From positions 372,001-436,000 of the forward strand of contig NZ_JARXVE010000002.1 of assembly GCF_029893345.1 (NCBI RefSeq): a DNA stretch of 64,000 nucleotides, written 5' to 3'. Position numbers and translations under genes: made by a program. Below the pieces are notes generated by a model. That model did no database searches. It saw only the letters and a program-made list of their open reading frames with translations, and was not told the origin of the DNA. The DNA comes from Mycolicibacterium frederiksbergense. GTDB taxonomy: Bacteria > Actinomycetota > Actinomycetes > Mycobacteriales > Mycobacteriaceae. This document shows positions 19,652 through 28,929 of the stretch, in pieces. Every line of letters begins with the position of its first letter. The stretch's first letter is position 1.

Positions 19652-20491
19652 ATGACGGTCGTGGTGGTGACCGACTCGTCGTCGCGATTGCGACCCGAGT
19701 TGTGTGAGCAGTGGGGGATCCGTCAGGTGCCGTTGCACGTCCTCGACGACGGCGACGACCTGCGCGAGGGCGTGGACCCGATGCCTTCGGATATTCATGA
19801 CCGGACTCGGGTGACCACCTCGGGGGTGTCACCGGCCGATCTGGCCGGCACCTATCGGCAGGCGCTGGCCGACAGCGGCGGCGACGGCGTTGTCGCCGTG
19901 CACATTTCGGCTGCGCTGTCCGGTACCTACAGCGCAGCGGCGGCGGTGGCCCGTGAGATCGGCCAGGCGATACGGGTGGTGAACTCCCGCTCGGCGGCCA
20001 TGGGGGTGGGCTTCGTGGCATTGGCCGCTGCCGAATGCGCCCGTGCCGGAGGAGGACTCGACGACGTCGAGGCCGCGGCCCGCGCCGCGATACCGCGGGG
20101 GCAGGCGTTCATCGTCGTGCACCGCCTGGACAACCTGCGGCGCAGCGGCCGGATTGGGGCGGCCGCATCGTGGCTGGGTACCGCGCTGGCGCTCAAACCG
20201 CTGCTGCATGTCGATGTGGATGGCCGGCTGGTGCTCTCGCAGCGGATCCGGACGGTGTCGAAAGCGCATGCCGCCCTTGTTGACCAGATCGTCGAGGCGG
20301 CCGGTGCCCGCAACGTGAGTGTGGTTGTGCACCACGTCGACAACGTGGATGCCGCCGAGGAGATCGCCGCGACCCTGACCGAGCGGCTGCCGCACCTGCA
20401 GTCGGTGTCGGTGACCGACATGGGTCCGGTGCTCGCGGTGCATGTCGGCGCCGGCGCGGTCGGTGCCTGCATCACGGTGGAGGACGCTTAG
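19652..20491 (+). CDS. DegV family fatty-acid-binding protein
   Basis: 279 aa. DegV/FakB proteins hold a fatty acid in a buried pocket. The N-terminus VVVVTDSSSRLRPELC and the TSGVSPADLAGTY segment carry the conserved Ser/Thr residues that bind the carboxylate; LRRSGRIGAAASWLG is typical of the second domain. It starts 2 nt after octT, so it belongs to the same operon and may supply or sense acyl groups for lipopolysaccharide acylation. No FakA-like kinase is visible in the window. Confidence 0.9.
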   Translation: MTVVVVTDSSSRLRPELCEQWGIRQVPLHVLDDGDDLREGVDPMPSDIHDRTRVTTSGVSPADLAGTYRQALADSGGDGVVAVHISAALSGTYSAAAAVAREIGQAIRVVNSRSAAMGVGFVALAAAECARAGGGLDDVEAAARAAIPRGQAFIVVHRLDNLRRSGRIGAAASWLGTALALKPLLHVDVDGRLVLSQRIRTVSKAHAALVDQIVEAAGARNVSVVVHHVDNVDAAEEIAATLTERLPHLQSVSVTDMGPVLAVHVGAGAVGACITVEDA

Positions 20492-20528
20492 GCAGCAGTT
20501 CCGGGCCGCTCTGAGATCTGGGGGATCG

Positions 20529-21161
20529 ATGAAGTCCACGATGACGCTGGCGCGCGAGGAGCGCGAGGATTTCGCGGCCTTTCTCGGCGATCTGACTCCG
20601 CAACAGTGGGACAGCTCGACATTGTGCGAGCACTGGCGGGTTCGCGACGTGGTGGCGCACGCCATCAGTTATGACCCGCTGAGCCCAGGTGAGCTGGTCA
20701 GCCTGATGATCAGGGGACTGGTGGCCAAGGGCGGTGTCAATGGCCTCGGCGTGGCCGAGTTCTCGGCGATGCCGCCCGAAGGTCTCGTCGAGCTGGTCCG
20801 CCGTTACGCCCAACCGCAGGGACTGACAAGCGGATTCGGTGGTCGCATCGCGCTCACCGACGGACTGATCCATCAACAGGACATCCGTCGCCCGCTGGCA
20901 CTGCCGCGGCAGATCCCGGCCGAACGCCTGCTTGTCGCATTGGATTTCGCGAGGTGGGCACCGCCGGTCCGGGGCGGGTGGCGCACCCGCGGCCTCCGGT
21001 TGGTGGCCACCGACCTGGACTGGTCGGCAGGCCGTGGGCCAGAGGTGACCGGTGCCGGCGAAGCGCTGCTGATGGCGATGGCCGGCCGGGCTGCTGCCGT
21101 GCCGGACCTGGACGGGCCGGGCGTCACGAAGCTGGCGCAGCGGCTGCGGCCCCGCAGCTAG
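20529..21161 (+). CDS. DinB/mycothiol-dependent maleylpyruvate isomerase-like protein
   Basis: 210 aa, helical-bundle family often annotated TIGR03083. The N-terminal block has the expected form: ALAREER-type helix, TPQQWDSSTLCEHWRVRDVVAH with the metal-binding His, and LTDGLIHQQDIRRPL with two more histidines. In actinobacteria such proteins use mycothiol as thiol cofactor, but the substrate is unknown here. ATG 20529 follows GGGGGATCG. It ends 18 nt before the convergent DapB-like gene. Confidence 0.75.
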   Translation: MKSTMTLAREEREDFAAFLGDLTPQQWDSSTLCEHWRVRDVVAHAISYDPLSPGELVSLMIRGLVAKGGVNGLGVAEFSAMPPEGLVELVRRYAQPQGLTSGFGGRIALTDGLIHQQDIRRPLALPRQIPAERLLVALDFARWAPPVRGGWRTRGLRLVATDLDWSAGRGPEVTGAGEALLMAMAGRAAAVPDLDGPGVTKLAQRLRPRS

Positions 21162-21179
21162 CGCCAGAGCGCCGACCGG

Positions 21180-22232
21180 TCAGCCGGCGAACCGACCGGT
21201 GATCGGCGGCAGATCCTTGAGCGTGACGATCCCCGGCGCGGCGGCGACCACCGCCGGCACCGCATTGGTGACCGGCAGCGCGGTGTAGATCATGCCGAGC
21301 CCGTTGAGGCTGACCTCGCTCCAGTTCTTCGACGGCAAGCAGTTCACCACGGTGCGCATGTTGGGCACGCCGAACACCTGGATCACGTGACCATGTGCCA
21401 CCGGCTTCGGCGGGGTCACGTGGTCGCCCATGATCCAGTTGAATCCGACGCTGACCACGTTCTTGTCGCCGACCCAGCCGCGGTGGTAGCCGTACACGCT
21501 GGCCACGGTGCCCTTCGGGATCCGCATGAACCCCAGGTCGGTGTCATCGGTGGCCGCGGTGAACTGCACATCGAAGGTGATCCGGTCCAATGTGGCACCG
21601 ATGGCGTCGGCCATCATCGCAGCCGACTCGGCGAACACTTCGCTTTCCAGGCGGACGCTCTCGGCCAGTCCGGGAGTCTCCGGGTCCTGGCCGAAGCCCA
21701 TCGCGGCCATGGTTCCCGCGGATTCGTAGATCCCGCAGTCGACCGACTCGGTGATGCGGATCTCGTCGACGCGCTCGCACGCGCTGCTCAGCACCATGCC
21801 GACCATATTCGTGAGGCCGGGGTGCGCACCACTGCCGAAGATCGTGGAATTGCCTGCCTCGCACGCCTTTTGGATGCGCGCCAGATCCTCGGGGGTCTGC
21901 TTGCCGCCGGTGATCCAGGCCGCGCTGGAACACACGTTGACGCCGGATTCCAGCAGTCGGACCAATTCGTCGATGCTGGGCCAGATCGGGTTGTAGCAGC
22001 AGGCGTCAGGCTTGAGGGCCACCAGTTCCTCGATGTCATTGGTGGCCTTGATGCCGGTGGGTTCCGGCCAGCCGGCCAGGTCGGCGGCGTCGACCCCGAC
22101 TTTGTCCGCACCGTAGGCGTACACGCCGACCAGTTCCATGTCGTCGCGGGCGATGATCGCGTGCAGTGAGCGCCGGCCGATATTTCCGGTGGTCCACTGG
22201 ATAACCCGGATCGGCTTCGGCGCTGCGGTCAT
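21180..22232 (-). CDS. DapB-like NAD(P)-dependent oxidoreductase
   Basis: 350 aa. The N-terminal Rossmann segment is RVIQWTTGNIGRRSLHAI, followed by DMELVGVYAYGADKVGVDA as in dihydrodipicolinate reductase, and a 2,4-diaminopentanoate dehydrogenase-like C-terminal domain. Real DapB is about 245 aa and is encoded elsewhere in mycobacteria, so this is a paralogue family with many members in fast growers, often tied to lipid or amine breakdown. A GGGGGAG ribosome site sits 6 nt before the ATG. Substrate unknown. Confidence 0.8.
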   Translation of the reverse strand: MTAAPKPIRVIQWTTGNIGRRSLHAIIARDDMELVGVYAYGADKVGVDAADLAGWPEPTGIKATNDIEELVALKPDACCYNPIWPSIDELVRLLESGVNVCSSAAWITGGKQTPEDLARIQKACEAGNSTIFGSGAHPGLTNMVGMVLSSACERVDEIRITESVDCGIYESAGTMAAMGFGQDPETPGLAESVRLESEVFAESAAMMADAIGATLDRITFDVQFTAATDDTDLGFMRIPKGTVASVYGYHRGWVGDKNVVSVGFNWIMGDHVTPPKPVAHGHVIQVFGVPNMRTVVNCLPSKNWSEVSLNGLGMIYTALPVTNAVPAVVAAAPGIVTLKDLPPITGRFAG

Positions 22233-22391
22233 GATCGTCTCCCCCTTGAGGCTGCTCTGGTGCAGTAGACACTATCGGCGATGTTGTTCACCCGCGCCAC
22301 CCCCTTGGCGGATCGGTTCCTGGCGAGCGGGGCGCAGGCGTCGCACAATCGGATTATGGGTCCACAGTGACTCCATGGATCGAGGCGGATC

Positions 22392-23255
22392 ATGGACATG
22401 CTCTATTCACTCGGGATGAGCGCGGCTGCTGCGCTGGTACTGGTCTGGGGGTGCCTCAGCAACATCCGCGTGGTTAAGCAGTACGAGCGGGGCGTGGTTT
22501 TCCGGTTCGGCCGGGTGCAGGACCACGTCCGGGGACCGGGACTGACGATGCTGATTCCCGTCGCCGACCGGCTGCAGAAGGTCAATACGCAGATCATCAC
22601 GATGCCGGTACCCGCGCAGGACGGCATCACCCGGGACAACGTGACGGTGCGGGTCGATGCGGTGATCTACTTCAACGTGACCGACCCGGTACGGGCGGTA
22701 GTCGATGTGCAGGACTACATGTCGGCGATCGGTCAGGTCGCGCAGACGTCGCTGCGGTCGATCATCGGGAAAAGCAATCTGGACGATCTGCTGTCCAACC
22801 GTGAGAGGCTCAATCAGGGCCTGGAACTTCTGATCGACAGCCCTGCGGTGGGTTGGGGAATCAACATCGACCGGGTCGAGATCAAGGATGTGGTGCTGCC
22901 GGATTCCATGAAGCGGTCCATCGCCCGCCAGGCCGAGGCCGAGCGTGAGCGGCGGGCCAGGGTGATCACCGCCGACGGCGAACTGCAGGCATCCGAAAAG
23001 CTGGCTGCGGCAGCCGACGTGATGGCCGCCGAGCCGGCCGCCCTGCAACTGCGACTGTTGGAGACCGTCGTCGAAGTGGCCGCGGAGAAGAACTCCACCG
23101 TGGTGTTGCCGTTCCCGGTCGAACTGCTGCGGTTCCTGGAGCGCGCCACGCCGGCGCAGCCGGTGCCGATCAGACAATCTGACGACTCCCGCGGCCCGGC
23201 GCTCGAGGATCCGGTGGACGACCGTTCCAGCCGCGTGGCGGCTAATGGTGGTTGA
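22392..23255 (+). CDS. Slipin/stomatin-like SPFH membrane protein
   Basis: 287 aa. One N-terminal helix (about residues 5-22) is followed directly by the band 7 domain: QYERGVVFRFGRVQDHVRGPGL, MPVPAQDGITRDNVTVRVDAV, a helical stalk rich in Ala/Glu (ARQAEAERERRARVITADGE), and a hydrophobic C-terminal segment. Slipins assemble into membrane microdomain scaffolds. A partner NfeD protease-like gene, common beside slipins, is absent here. The 160-nt upstream gap holds the divergent promoters. Confidence 0.92.
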   Translation: MDMLYSLGMSAAAALVLVWGCLSNIRVVKQYERGVVFRFGRVQDHVRGPGLTMLIPVADRLQKVNTQIITMPVPAQDGITRDNVTVRVDAVIYFNVTDPVRAVVDVQDYMSAIGQVAQTSLRSIIGKSNLDDLLSNRERLNQGLELLIDSPAVGWGINIDRVEIKDVVLPDSMKRSIARQAEAERERRARVITADGELQASEKLAAAADVMAAEPAALQLRLLETVVEVAAEKNSTVVLPFPVELLRFLERATPAQPVPIRQSDDSRGPALEDPVDDRSSRVAANGG

Positions 23256-23274
23256 GGGTTTCGAGTTTGAGGGG

Positions 23275-23283
23275 TTATCCACA
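23275..23283 (+). promoter_or_regulatory. DnaA-box-like 9-mer before comEA
   Basis: TTATCCACA matches the DnaA box consensus exactly and is followed 14 nt later by a partial second copy, ATCCACAG. Both lie in the 108-nt gap between the slipin and comEA genes. A single 9-mer of this kind can arise by chance, so binding is uncertain. Confidence 0.3.
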
Positions 23284-23363
23284 ACGCCGAATCCATCCAC
23301 AGTTGCCGGTAGCCGGGTCCGGTCCGGGGCGCACCCGTCTGCACCGCTCCCTAGCGTCGTGGC

Positions 23364-24182
23364 ATGTCCACCGAATTACCGCAGCAGCGGCTGCGTCGTC
23401 GGCTGGCGGTCGCGGACCCGGTCGCCGGTGAACCCGATACCGAACCAGAATCCGGCGCCCCACCGGACAGCGCGCTGACGCGCTGGCTGCCGGACAGCAC
23501 ATCTGACGGGCCGTCGGGCTGGCTGGCGGCCGCGCGTGCCGACCCGGGGCGGGCCGGGGTGGTGGCGCTGGCCGTGGTCGGCGTGCTGGCTGTGCTGGTC
23601 ACCGTATTCACCCTGATCCGAGATAAGCCACCGCCGGTGACGGCCGCGAATCTTCCTCCGGTACAGATGGTTTCAGCGGCGAGTCCGACGCCGACCGGCA
23701 CCGCGGGTCCGGTGGTGGTCAGTGTCATCGGTCTGGTCCACAAACCGGGCCTGGTGACCCTGGAGGAAGGGACGCGCATCGCCGACGCGCTCGCCGCGGC
23801 CGGCGGGCCACTGGACGGTGCCGACCTGATCGGGCTGAACATGGCCCGGCGCCTCACCGACGGCGAACAGATCGTGGTCGGAATCGCCGCACCGCTCGGC
23901 AGGCCGACCAGTATGGGCAGCTCGGTGACGGGCGGAACCAGCGCGGCATCGACCGCACCGGCAGCGCCCGCGAATGCACCGGGTGCGCCCGGGCAAGTGG
24001 ATCTCAACAGCGCGACGGCCGAGCAACTCGATGCGCTGCCCGGGGTCGGTCCGGTGACTGCGGCCGCGATCGTGGCCTGGCGAGACGCCCACGGCCGGTT
24101 CGGCAGCGTGGATCAGCTCGGTGAGGTGGACGGGATCGGCCCGGCGCGCCTGGAGAAACTGCGGGCGCTGGTCCGGGTGTGA
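23364..24182 (+). CDS. comEA: ComEA-like DNA-binding protein
   Basis: 272 aa. A cytoplasmic N-terminal tail of about 60 residues leads to one membrane helix (GVVALAVVGVLAVLVTVF, about residues 68-88). An SLBB domain follows (VVVSVIGLVHKPGLVTL), then a Pro/Ala linker, then two helix-hairpin-helix motifs (VDLNSATAEQLDALPGVGP and LGEVDGIGPARLEKL). In competent bacteria ComEA binds incoming double-stranded DNA outside the membrane. A TAGCGT -10 element 6 nt upstream suggests a leaderless mRNA. It overlaps comEC by 4 nt. Confidence 0.9.
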   Translation: MSTELPQQRLRRRLAVADPVAGEPDTEPESGAPPDSALTRWLPDSTSDGPSGWLAAARADPGRAGVVALAVVGVLAVLVTVFTLIRDKPPPVTAANLPPVQMVSAASPTPTGTAGPVVVSVIGLVHKPGLVTLEEGTRIADALAAAGGPLDGADLIGLNMARRLTDGEQIVVGIAAPLGRPTSMGSSVTGGTSAASTAPAAPANAPGAPGQVDLNSATAEQLDALPGVGPVTAAAIVAWRDAHGRFGSVDQLGEVDGIGPARLEKLRALVRV

Positions 24183-25693
24183 CCGCCGAGCCCGAGGCCG
24201 AAGCCGATCGGCTGGATCTGCGCCTGGTTCCCGCAGCGCTGACGGCATGGGCCGGGACGGCCGCCGGAATCGTGTGGGGCATCAGCGGTTCGGTGCTCGC
24301 GGTCGTCGCCGCAGTCGCCGTGACTGCGGCGCTGGCCAGGTTCGGCGGGGTGATGTTCGGTGCCGCCGCGGTCCTGGCGGTGGCGGCGGCCGGTGCCGGG
24401 TTCGCCGTCGCCATCGGCTTACGCGTGGATCAGCAGCAGCACCACCCGATCACCGACCGCTACGGTGGCGCCGCGACCGTGGTGGTCGCCCCGACCGAGA
24501 CGCCGCGGACGATCACGGGCGGTCGGTTGATGTTCCGCGGTGCCCTGGTCGAACTGGATGGCACCGCGATGGTGGGCCGGGTGCTGGTATTCGCGCCGGC
24601 CGCCGGCTACGGCGAGATGAGCCCCGGGCGCCCCGCGGCGTTCCGGGCCGTGGTCACCCGGCCGGCCCGGCGCGATCTCACGGTGGCCGTGCTCACCGCG
24701 AAGGGCCGGCCCGCGCTGGGGCAGGCCTCGCTGGTGCAGCGGGTCGCCCAGCGGGTCCGGTCCGGCTTCGCCGAGGCCGCCCGCGCGGCACTGCCGGCAG
24801 ATCAGGCCGCGATGCTGCCGGCCCTGGCGCTGGGGGACACCGCGACGGTCACCGCACAGACCACCGCACAGTTCCGGGTGGCCGGGCTGACCCATCTGAC
24901 GGCGGTGTCGGGGGCCAACGTCACCATCGTGTGCGGTGCGCTGCTGCTGACCGCGGGACTGGTCGGGCCACGGATCGCCGTCGGATCCGCCGCGCTCGGG
25001 CTGATCGGATTCGTCGTCGTCGTGCAGCCGTCGGCCAGCGTGCTGCGCGCCGCTGTGATGGGTGCCGTCACCTTGTTCGCCGTGCTGATCCACCGCCGGC
25101 GGCGCGCCATCCCGGCCCTGGCCGCCAGCGTCATCGTGCTCATGGTCGCCGCACCCGAACTCGCCGTCGACGCCGGGTTCGCGCTGTCGGTCTCGGCGAC
25201 GGCGGGCATCGTCGTGCTGGCGCCGGTGTGGTCGCGCCGGTTGATGGCCCGGGGCTGGCCGCGCTCGCTGGCGGCCGCGGTCAGCGTCGCCGCGGTCGCC
25301 CAATTGGTCACGGCGCCGCTGGTCGCCGGGATATCGGGCACGTTCAGCATGGTGGCGGTGGCCGCCAATCTCGCGGTCGCCGGCGTGATCCCGCCCATCA
25401 CGGTGCTGGGCACCGCGGCCGCGGGGATTGCCACATTCTGGCCCGCGGCCGCTCAACTGCTGATCCGGTTCACCGGCCCCGAACTCTGGTGGCTGTTGGC
25501 GGTGGCGCGGTGGGCGTCGGCGGTACCGGGCGCAGCGGTGCCGACGCCATCGGGGTGGGCGGGCGTGGCGCTGGTGGCCGTCTGCGGGGTGGCGCTGGTG
25601 ATGGCGTGGCGGTGGCGCTGGGGCCGCCGGACACTGGCGGGGCTGGCGGTGGGCCTGGCGGCCTGGACACTGGCTGGCGTACTGCAAACCTGA
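24179..25693 (+). CDS. comEC: ComEC/Rec2-type DNA channel, competence domain only
   Basis: 504 aa with about 10 hydrophobic helices, an N-terminal DUF4131-like part, and the competence domain with LTHLTAVSGANVTIVCGAL and SVLRAAVMGAVTLFAVLIHRR. Full-length ComEC in Bacillus is about 775 aa and ends in a metallo-beta-lactamase nuclease-like domain; that domain is absent here and the gene ends cleanly, as in M. tuberculosis. The GTG start overlaps comEA. Whether it carries DNA in mycobacteria is not shown. Confidence 0.88.
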   Translation: MTAEPEAEADRLDLRLVPAALTAWAGTAAGIVWGISGSVLAVVAAVAVTAALARFGGVMFGAAAVLAVAAAGAGFAVAIGLRVDQQQHHPITDRYGGAATVVVAPTETPRTITGGRLMFRGALVELDGTAMVGRVLVFAPAAGYGEMSPGRPAAFRAVVTRPARRDLTVAVLTAKGRPALGQASLVQRVAQRVRSGFAEAARAALPADQAAMLPALALGDTATVTAQTTAQFRVAGLTHLTAVSGANVTIVCGALLLTAGLVGPRIAVGSAALGLIGFVVVVQPSASVLRAAVMGAVTLFAVLIHRRRRAIPALAASVIVLMVAAPELAVDAGFALSVSATAGIVVLAPVWSRRLMARGWPRSLAAAVSVAAVAQLVTAPLVAGISGTFSMVAVAANLAVAGVIPPITVLGTAAAGIATFWPAAAQLLIRFTGPELWWLLAVARWASAVPGAAVPTPSGWAGVALVAVCGVALVMAWRWRWGRRTLAGLAVGLAAWTLAGVLQT

Positions 25694-25731
25694 TTGTCGG
25701 TGCTGTCGGGGCAACGTGACACCATCATGCG

Positions 25732-26694
25732 GTGAGTCAACAGATCGACGGGCTGCACCTGGTTTTGGGCGATGAGGAACTGCTGGTCGAACGCGCGGTG
25801 GCGGCGATACTGCGGGCGCTGCGTGAGCAGGCCGGATCCGTTGACGTTCCGGTGGACCGGATGCGTGCCGGTGAGGTCAGCACCAGCGAGCTCGCCGAGC
25901 TGCTGAGCCCGTCGCTGTTCGCCGAGGAACGCATGCTGGTGCTCGAAGCTGCCGCCGAGGCAGGCAAGGATGCGGTGGCGCTGATCTCCTCGGCGGCCGC
26001 AGACTTGCCGCCGGGCACCGTGCTGGTCGTCATCCACTCCGGTGGCGGTCGCGCCAAGGCGTTGGCCGATCAGTTGAAAAAGCTTGGTGCACAGGTGCAT
26101 CCGTGTGCGCGCATCACAAAGCCGGCCGAGCGCGCCGATTTCGTGCGCGCCGAGTTCCGCCAATTGCGGACCAAGGTCTCCGATGACACCGTGACCGCCG
26201 TACTCGACGCGGTCGGGTCGAACATCCGCGAGCTCGCCGCGGTCTGTTCACAGTTGGTGGCCGATACCGCCGGGCAGGTCGACGCGGTCGCGGTGCGGCG
26301 CTATCACAGCGGCAAGGCGGAGGTGAAGGGATTCGACATCGCAGACAAGGCGGTCGCCGGTGACGTTGCCGGGGCCACCGAGGCGTTGCGGTGGGCGATG
26401 CTGGCCGGCGAGCCGCAGGTGGTGTTGGCCGATGCGCTGGCCGAGGCGGTGCACACGATCGCGCGGGTGGGGCCGCTGTCGGGGGATCCGTACCGGCTGG
26501 CCGGCGAGCTGGGCATGCCGCCCTGGCGGGTGCAGAAGGCGCAGAAGCAGGCCCGTAGATGGTCGCGTGAGTCGGTAGCCGAGGCGATGCGGGTGGTCGC
26601 CACACTCAATGCAGACGTAAAGGGCGCAGCGGCTGACGCCGACTACGCCCTTGAGACCGCGGTGCGCCGGGTAGCGCAACTCGCCACCCGGTGA
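25732..26694 (+). CDS. holA: DNA polymerase III delta subunit
   Basis: 320 aa. The delta subunit opens the sliding clamp in the clamp loader. The sequence fits Hol[17 protein letters not shown] at the N-terminus, [13 protein letters not shown], and the C-terminal domain with [13 protein letters not shown] and [18 protein letters not shown]. The family is weakly conserved, but gene order (holA facing rpsT, after comEC) matches M. tuberculosis Rv2413c-Rv2412. The GTG lies 7 nt after an ACCAT tract, possibly leaderless. Confidence 0.92.
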   Translation: MSQQIDGLHLVLGDEELLVERAVAAILRALREQAGSVDVPVDRMRAGEVSTSELAELLSPSLFAEERMLVLEAAAEAGKDAVALISSAAADLPPGTVLVVIHSGGGRAKALADQLKKLGAQVHPCARITKPAERADFVRAEFRQLRTKVSDDTVTAVLDAVGSNIRELAAVCSQLVADTAGQVDAVAVRRYHSGKAEVKGFDIADKAVAGDVAGATEALRWAMLAGEPQVVLADALAEAVHTIARVGPLSGDPYRLAGELGMPPWRVQKAQKQARRWSRESVAEAMRVVATLNADVKGAAADADYALETAVRRVAQLATR

Positions 26695-26707
26695 ACCGGA
26701 AAAACAA

Positions 26708-26755
26708 CCTGAGGGTGAACCCGAAGGCTCACCTGAAGGTAAACCCGAAGGATCA
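26708..26755. repeat. Tandem 24-bp imperfect repeat at the holA/rpsT junction
   Basis: CCTGAGGGTGAACCCGAAGG+CTCA (26708-26731) is followed without a gap by a second copy (26732-26755) differing at 3-4 bases. The second copy runs into the rpsT stop codon. Internal GGTGA/TCACC complementarity allows a hairpin, so the element may terminate the two converging genes. Confidence 0.5.
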
Positions 26756-27013
26756 GAGCTTGTTGAGCGCCAGGGCCAGCGCCGACTTCTTGTTGGCGGC
26801 CTGGTTGGCGTGGATGACGCCCTTGCTGGCGGCCTTGTCGAGCTTGCGGCTGGTCGACACCAGCAACTCAGAAGCCTTCGCCTTGTCGCCGGCCTCGACA
26901 GCCTCGCGGAAGCCGCGCACGGCCGTACGCAGCGACGACTTCACCGACTGGTTGCGCAGCCGACGACGCTCGTTGGTGAGGATGCGCTTTTCCTGCGACT
27001 TGATGTTGGCCAC
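26753..27013 (-). CDS. rpsT: 30S ribosomal protein S20
   Basis: 86 aa, normal length. [21 protein letters not shown], then [19 protein letters not shown] and the C-terminal [20 protein letters not shown], are all diagnostic. S20 binds 16S rRNA early in 30S assembly. The GTG start is preceded by GAAGGAACTTCTAC, with AAGGA 8 nt away. It is transcribed alone and converges on holA. The 27014-27251 gap holds its promoter and that of the ATP-grasp gene. Confidence 0.98.
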   Translation of the reverse strand: MANIKSQEKRILTNERRRLRNQSVKSSLRTAVRGFREAVEAGDKAKASELLVSTSRKLDKAASKGVIHANQAANKKSALALALNKL

Positions 27014-27251
27014 GTAGAAGTTCCTTCGTAGTTCTCTAGCTGGGGGTTACCGAAGTATGGGTGCGCCCGCCCGCACCGCGGGCAGCGATTGTTCAGGGTA
27101 CCAGCGCGACGCCCGAACCCCCAAAGTGGCGCAGCCGAAACCGCGGCCGAGCAGCACCCGATTCTGCCCCTTACTACCACTCCAACCGCCCTTTGGCCTG
27201 CCGAAACGGGTCGCTCCGTTGGACCGGCGAAATGCCCGCAGGTGGTGCAGC

Positions 27252-28907
27252 ATGGTGTGCGTGAGCCTGAGAACAATACGGGGGCCGGGGTCGACGGCGT
27301 CCACCGAGACCACGCGGCGTGCCGGTTCCACGCGACGGGTCAGACATCAGGGCATCTTCGACGGCTACAACCAGTTGGGCCGCTACTCCGGGGCCTTCGA
27401 CGAGATGTTCGACGGCGCTGGCAACGTGCGCGGACCGTACAAGGGCATCTACGCCGAGCTTGCTCCGTCGGACGCCTCGGAGCTGCAGTCGCGGTCGGAT
27501 GCGCTGGGCCGGGCGTTCATCGACCAGGGCATCACGTTCTCGCTGTCCGGCCAGGAGCGGCCGTTCCCGCTCGATCTGGTGCCGCGGGTGATCTCGGCGG
27601 CCGAATGGACCCGGCTGGAACGCGGCATCACCCAGCGGGTCAAAGCGCTGGAGATGTACCTCGACGACATCTACGGCGAGCAGGAGATCCTGCGTGATGG
27701 GGTGATCCCGCGTCGGCTGGTCACCTCGTGTGAGCACTTCCACCGCGAGGCCGCGGGCATTGTCCCGCCCAACGGGGTGCGTATCCACGTGGCCGGCATC
27801 GACTTGATCCGCGACGCCAAGGGCGACTTCCGGGTGCTCGAGGACAACCTGCGGTCGCCGTCGGGGGTGTCCTATGTGATGGAGAACCGGCGCACCATGG
27901 CACGGGTCTTCCCGAACCTGTTCGCCACCCACCGGGTGCGCGCCGTCGGCGACTACTCATCGCATCTGCTGCGGGCGCTGCGCAACGCGGCACCCACCAA
28001 TGTCGCGGACCCCACCGTGGTGGTGCTCACCCCCGGCGTCTACAACTCGGCGTACTTCGAACACTCGCTGCTGGCCCGGCAGATGGGCGTGGAGTTGGTC
28101 GAGGGCCGCGACTTGTTCTGCCGCGACAACGCCGTCTACATGCGCACCACCGAGGGGGAACGCCCTGTCGACGTCATCTACCGCCGCATCGACGACGTCT
28201 TCCTGGACCCCATGCAGTTCCGGCCCGACTCGGTGCTCGGGGTGGCCGGCCTGCTCAATGCGGCCCGCGCCGGCAATGTGGTGATCTCCAGTGCGGTCGG
28301 CAATGGGGTCGGCGACGACAAGCTGGTCTACACCTATGTGCCGACCATCATCGAGTACTACCTCGGTGAGAAGCCGGTGCTGGCCAACGTCGACACCTAC
28401 CGCTGCTGGCTCGACGACGAACGCGAGGAAGTGCTGGACCGGATCGACGAACTGGTGATCAAACCGGTCGAAGGGTCGGGCGGCTACGGCATCGTGTTCG
28501 GGCCGGACGCCTCGGCCAGGGAGCTCGCTGCGATCAGCCGCAAAATCCGCAATGACCCACGTGGCTGGATCGCCCAACCGGTCATACAGCTGTCGACGGT
28601 GCCGACCCAGATCGACAGCAAGCTGGTTCCCCGCCACGTCGACCTGCGGCCGTTCGCAGTCAATGACGGCAACGATGTGTGGGTGTTGCCCGGTGGGTTG
28701 ACCCGGGTGGCGCTGCCGGAAGGGTCGCTCGTGGTCAACTCCAGCCAGGGCGGGGGTTCCAAGGACACCTGGGTGCTGGCCTCGCGGACCTCTGTCGCCG
28801 ACCGCGAACTGGCCGCTGCCGGGGTGGTCCGGTCCCTGCCGAAATCGGCCAAGGGCCACGACGGCGAATCCAGCCTGAACGGAGCCTCGGCCCAACAGCA
28901 ACAGTGA
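27252..28907 (+). CDS. Circularly permuted ATP-grasp protein (COG2308 type)
   Basis: 551 aa from ATG 27252; the frame is open further up but has no family similarity there, and 551 aa equals, from memory, the M. tuberculosis Rv2411c length. Recognisable blocks: YNQLGRYSGAFDEMFDG, PLDLVPRVISAAEW, AGIDLIRDAKGDFRVLEDN, LRSPSGVSYVMENRRTM and the ATP-grasp loop KPVEGSGGYGIVFGP. Such proteins are predicted to ligate an amine or amino acid to a carboxylate at the cost of ATP. It heads an operon with the alpha-E and transglutaminase genes. The product is not known. Confidence 0.88.
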   Translation: MVCVSLRTIRGPGSTASTETTRRAGSTRRVRHQGIFDGYNQLGRYSGAFDEMFDGAGNVRGPYKGIYAELAPSDASELQSRSDALGRAFIDQGITFSLSGQERPFPLDLVPRVISAAEWTRLERGITQRVKALEMYLDDIYGEQEILRDGVIPRRLVTSCEHFHREAAGIVPPNGVRIHVAGIDLIRDAKGDFRVLEDNLRSPSGVSYVMENRRTMARVFPNLFATHRVRAVGDYSSHLLRALRNAAPTNVADPTVVVLTPGVYNSAYFEHSLLARQMGVELVEGRDLFCRDNAVYMRTTEGERPVDVIYRRIDDVFLDPMQFRPDSVLGVAGLLNAARAGNVVISSAVGNGVGDDKLVYTYVPTIIEYYLGEKPVLANVDTYRCWLDDEREEVLDRIDELVIKPVEGSGGYGIVFGPDASARELAAISRKIRNDPRGWIAQPVIQLSTVPTQIDSKLVPRHVDLRPFAVNDGNDVWVLPGGLTRVALPEGSLVVNSSQGGGSKDTWVLASRTSVADRELAAAGVVRSLPKSAKGHDGESSLNGASAQQQQ

Positions 28908-28929
28908 GCGGTCGCACGGAGAGGAGGCG

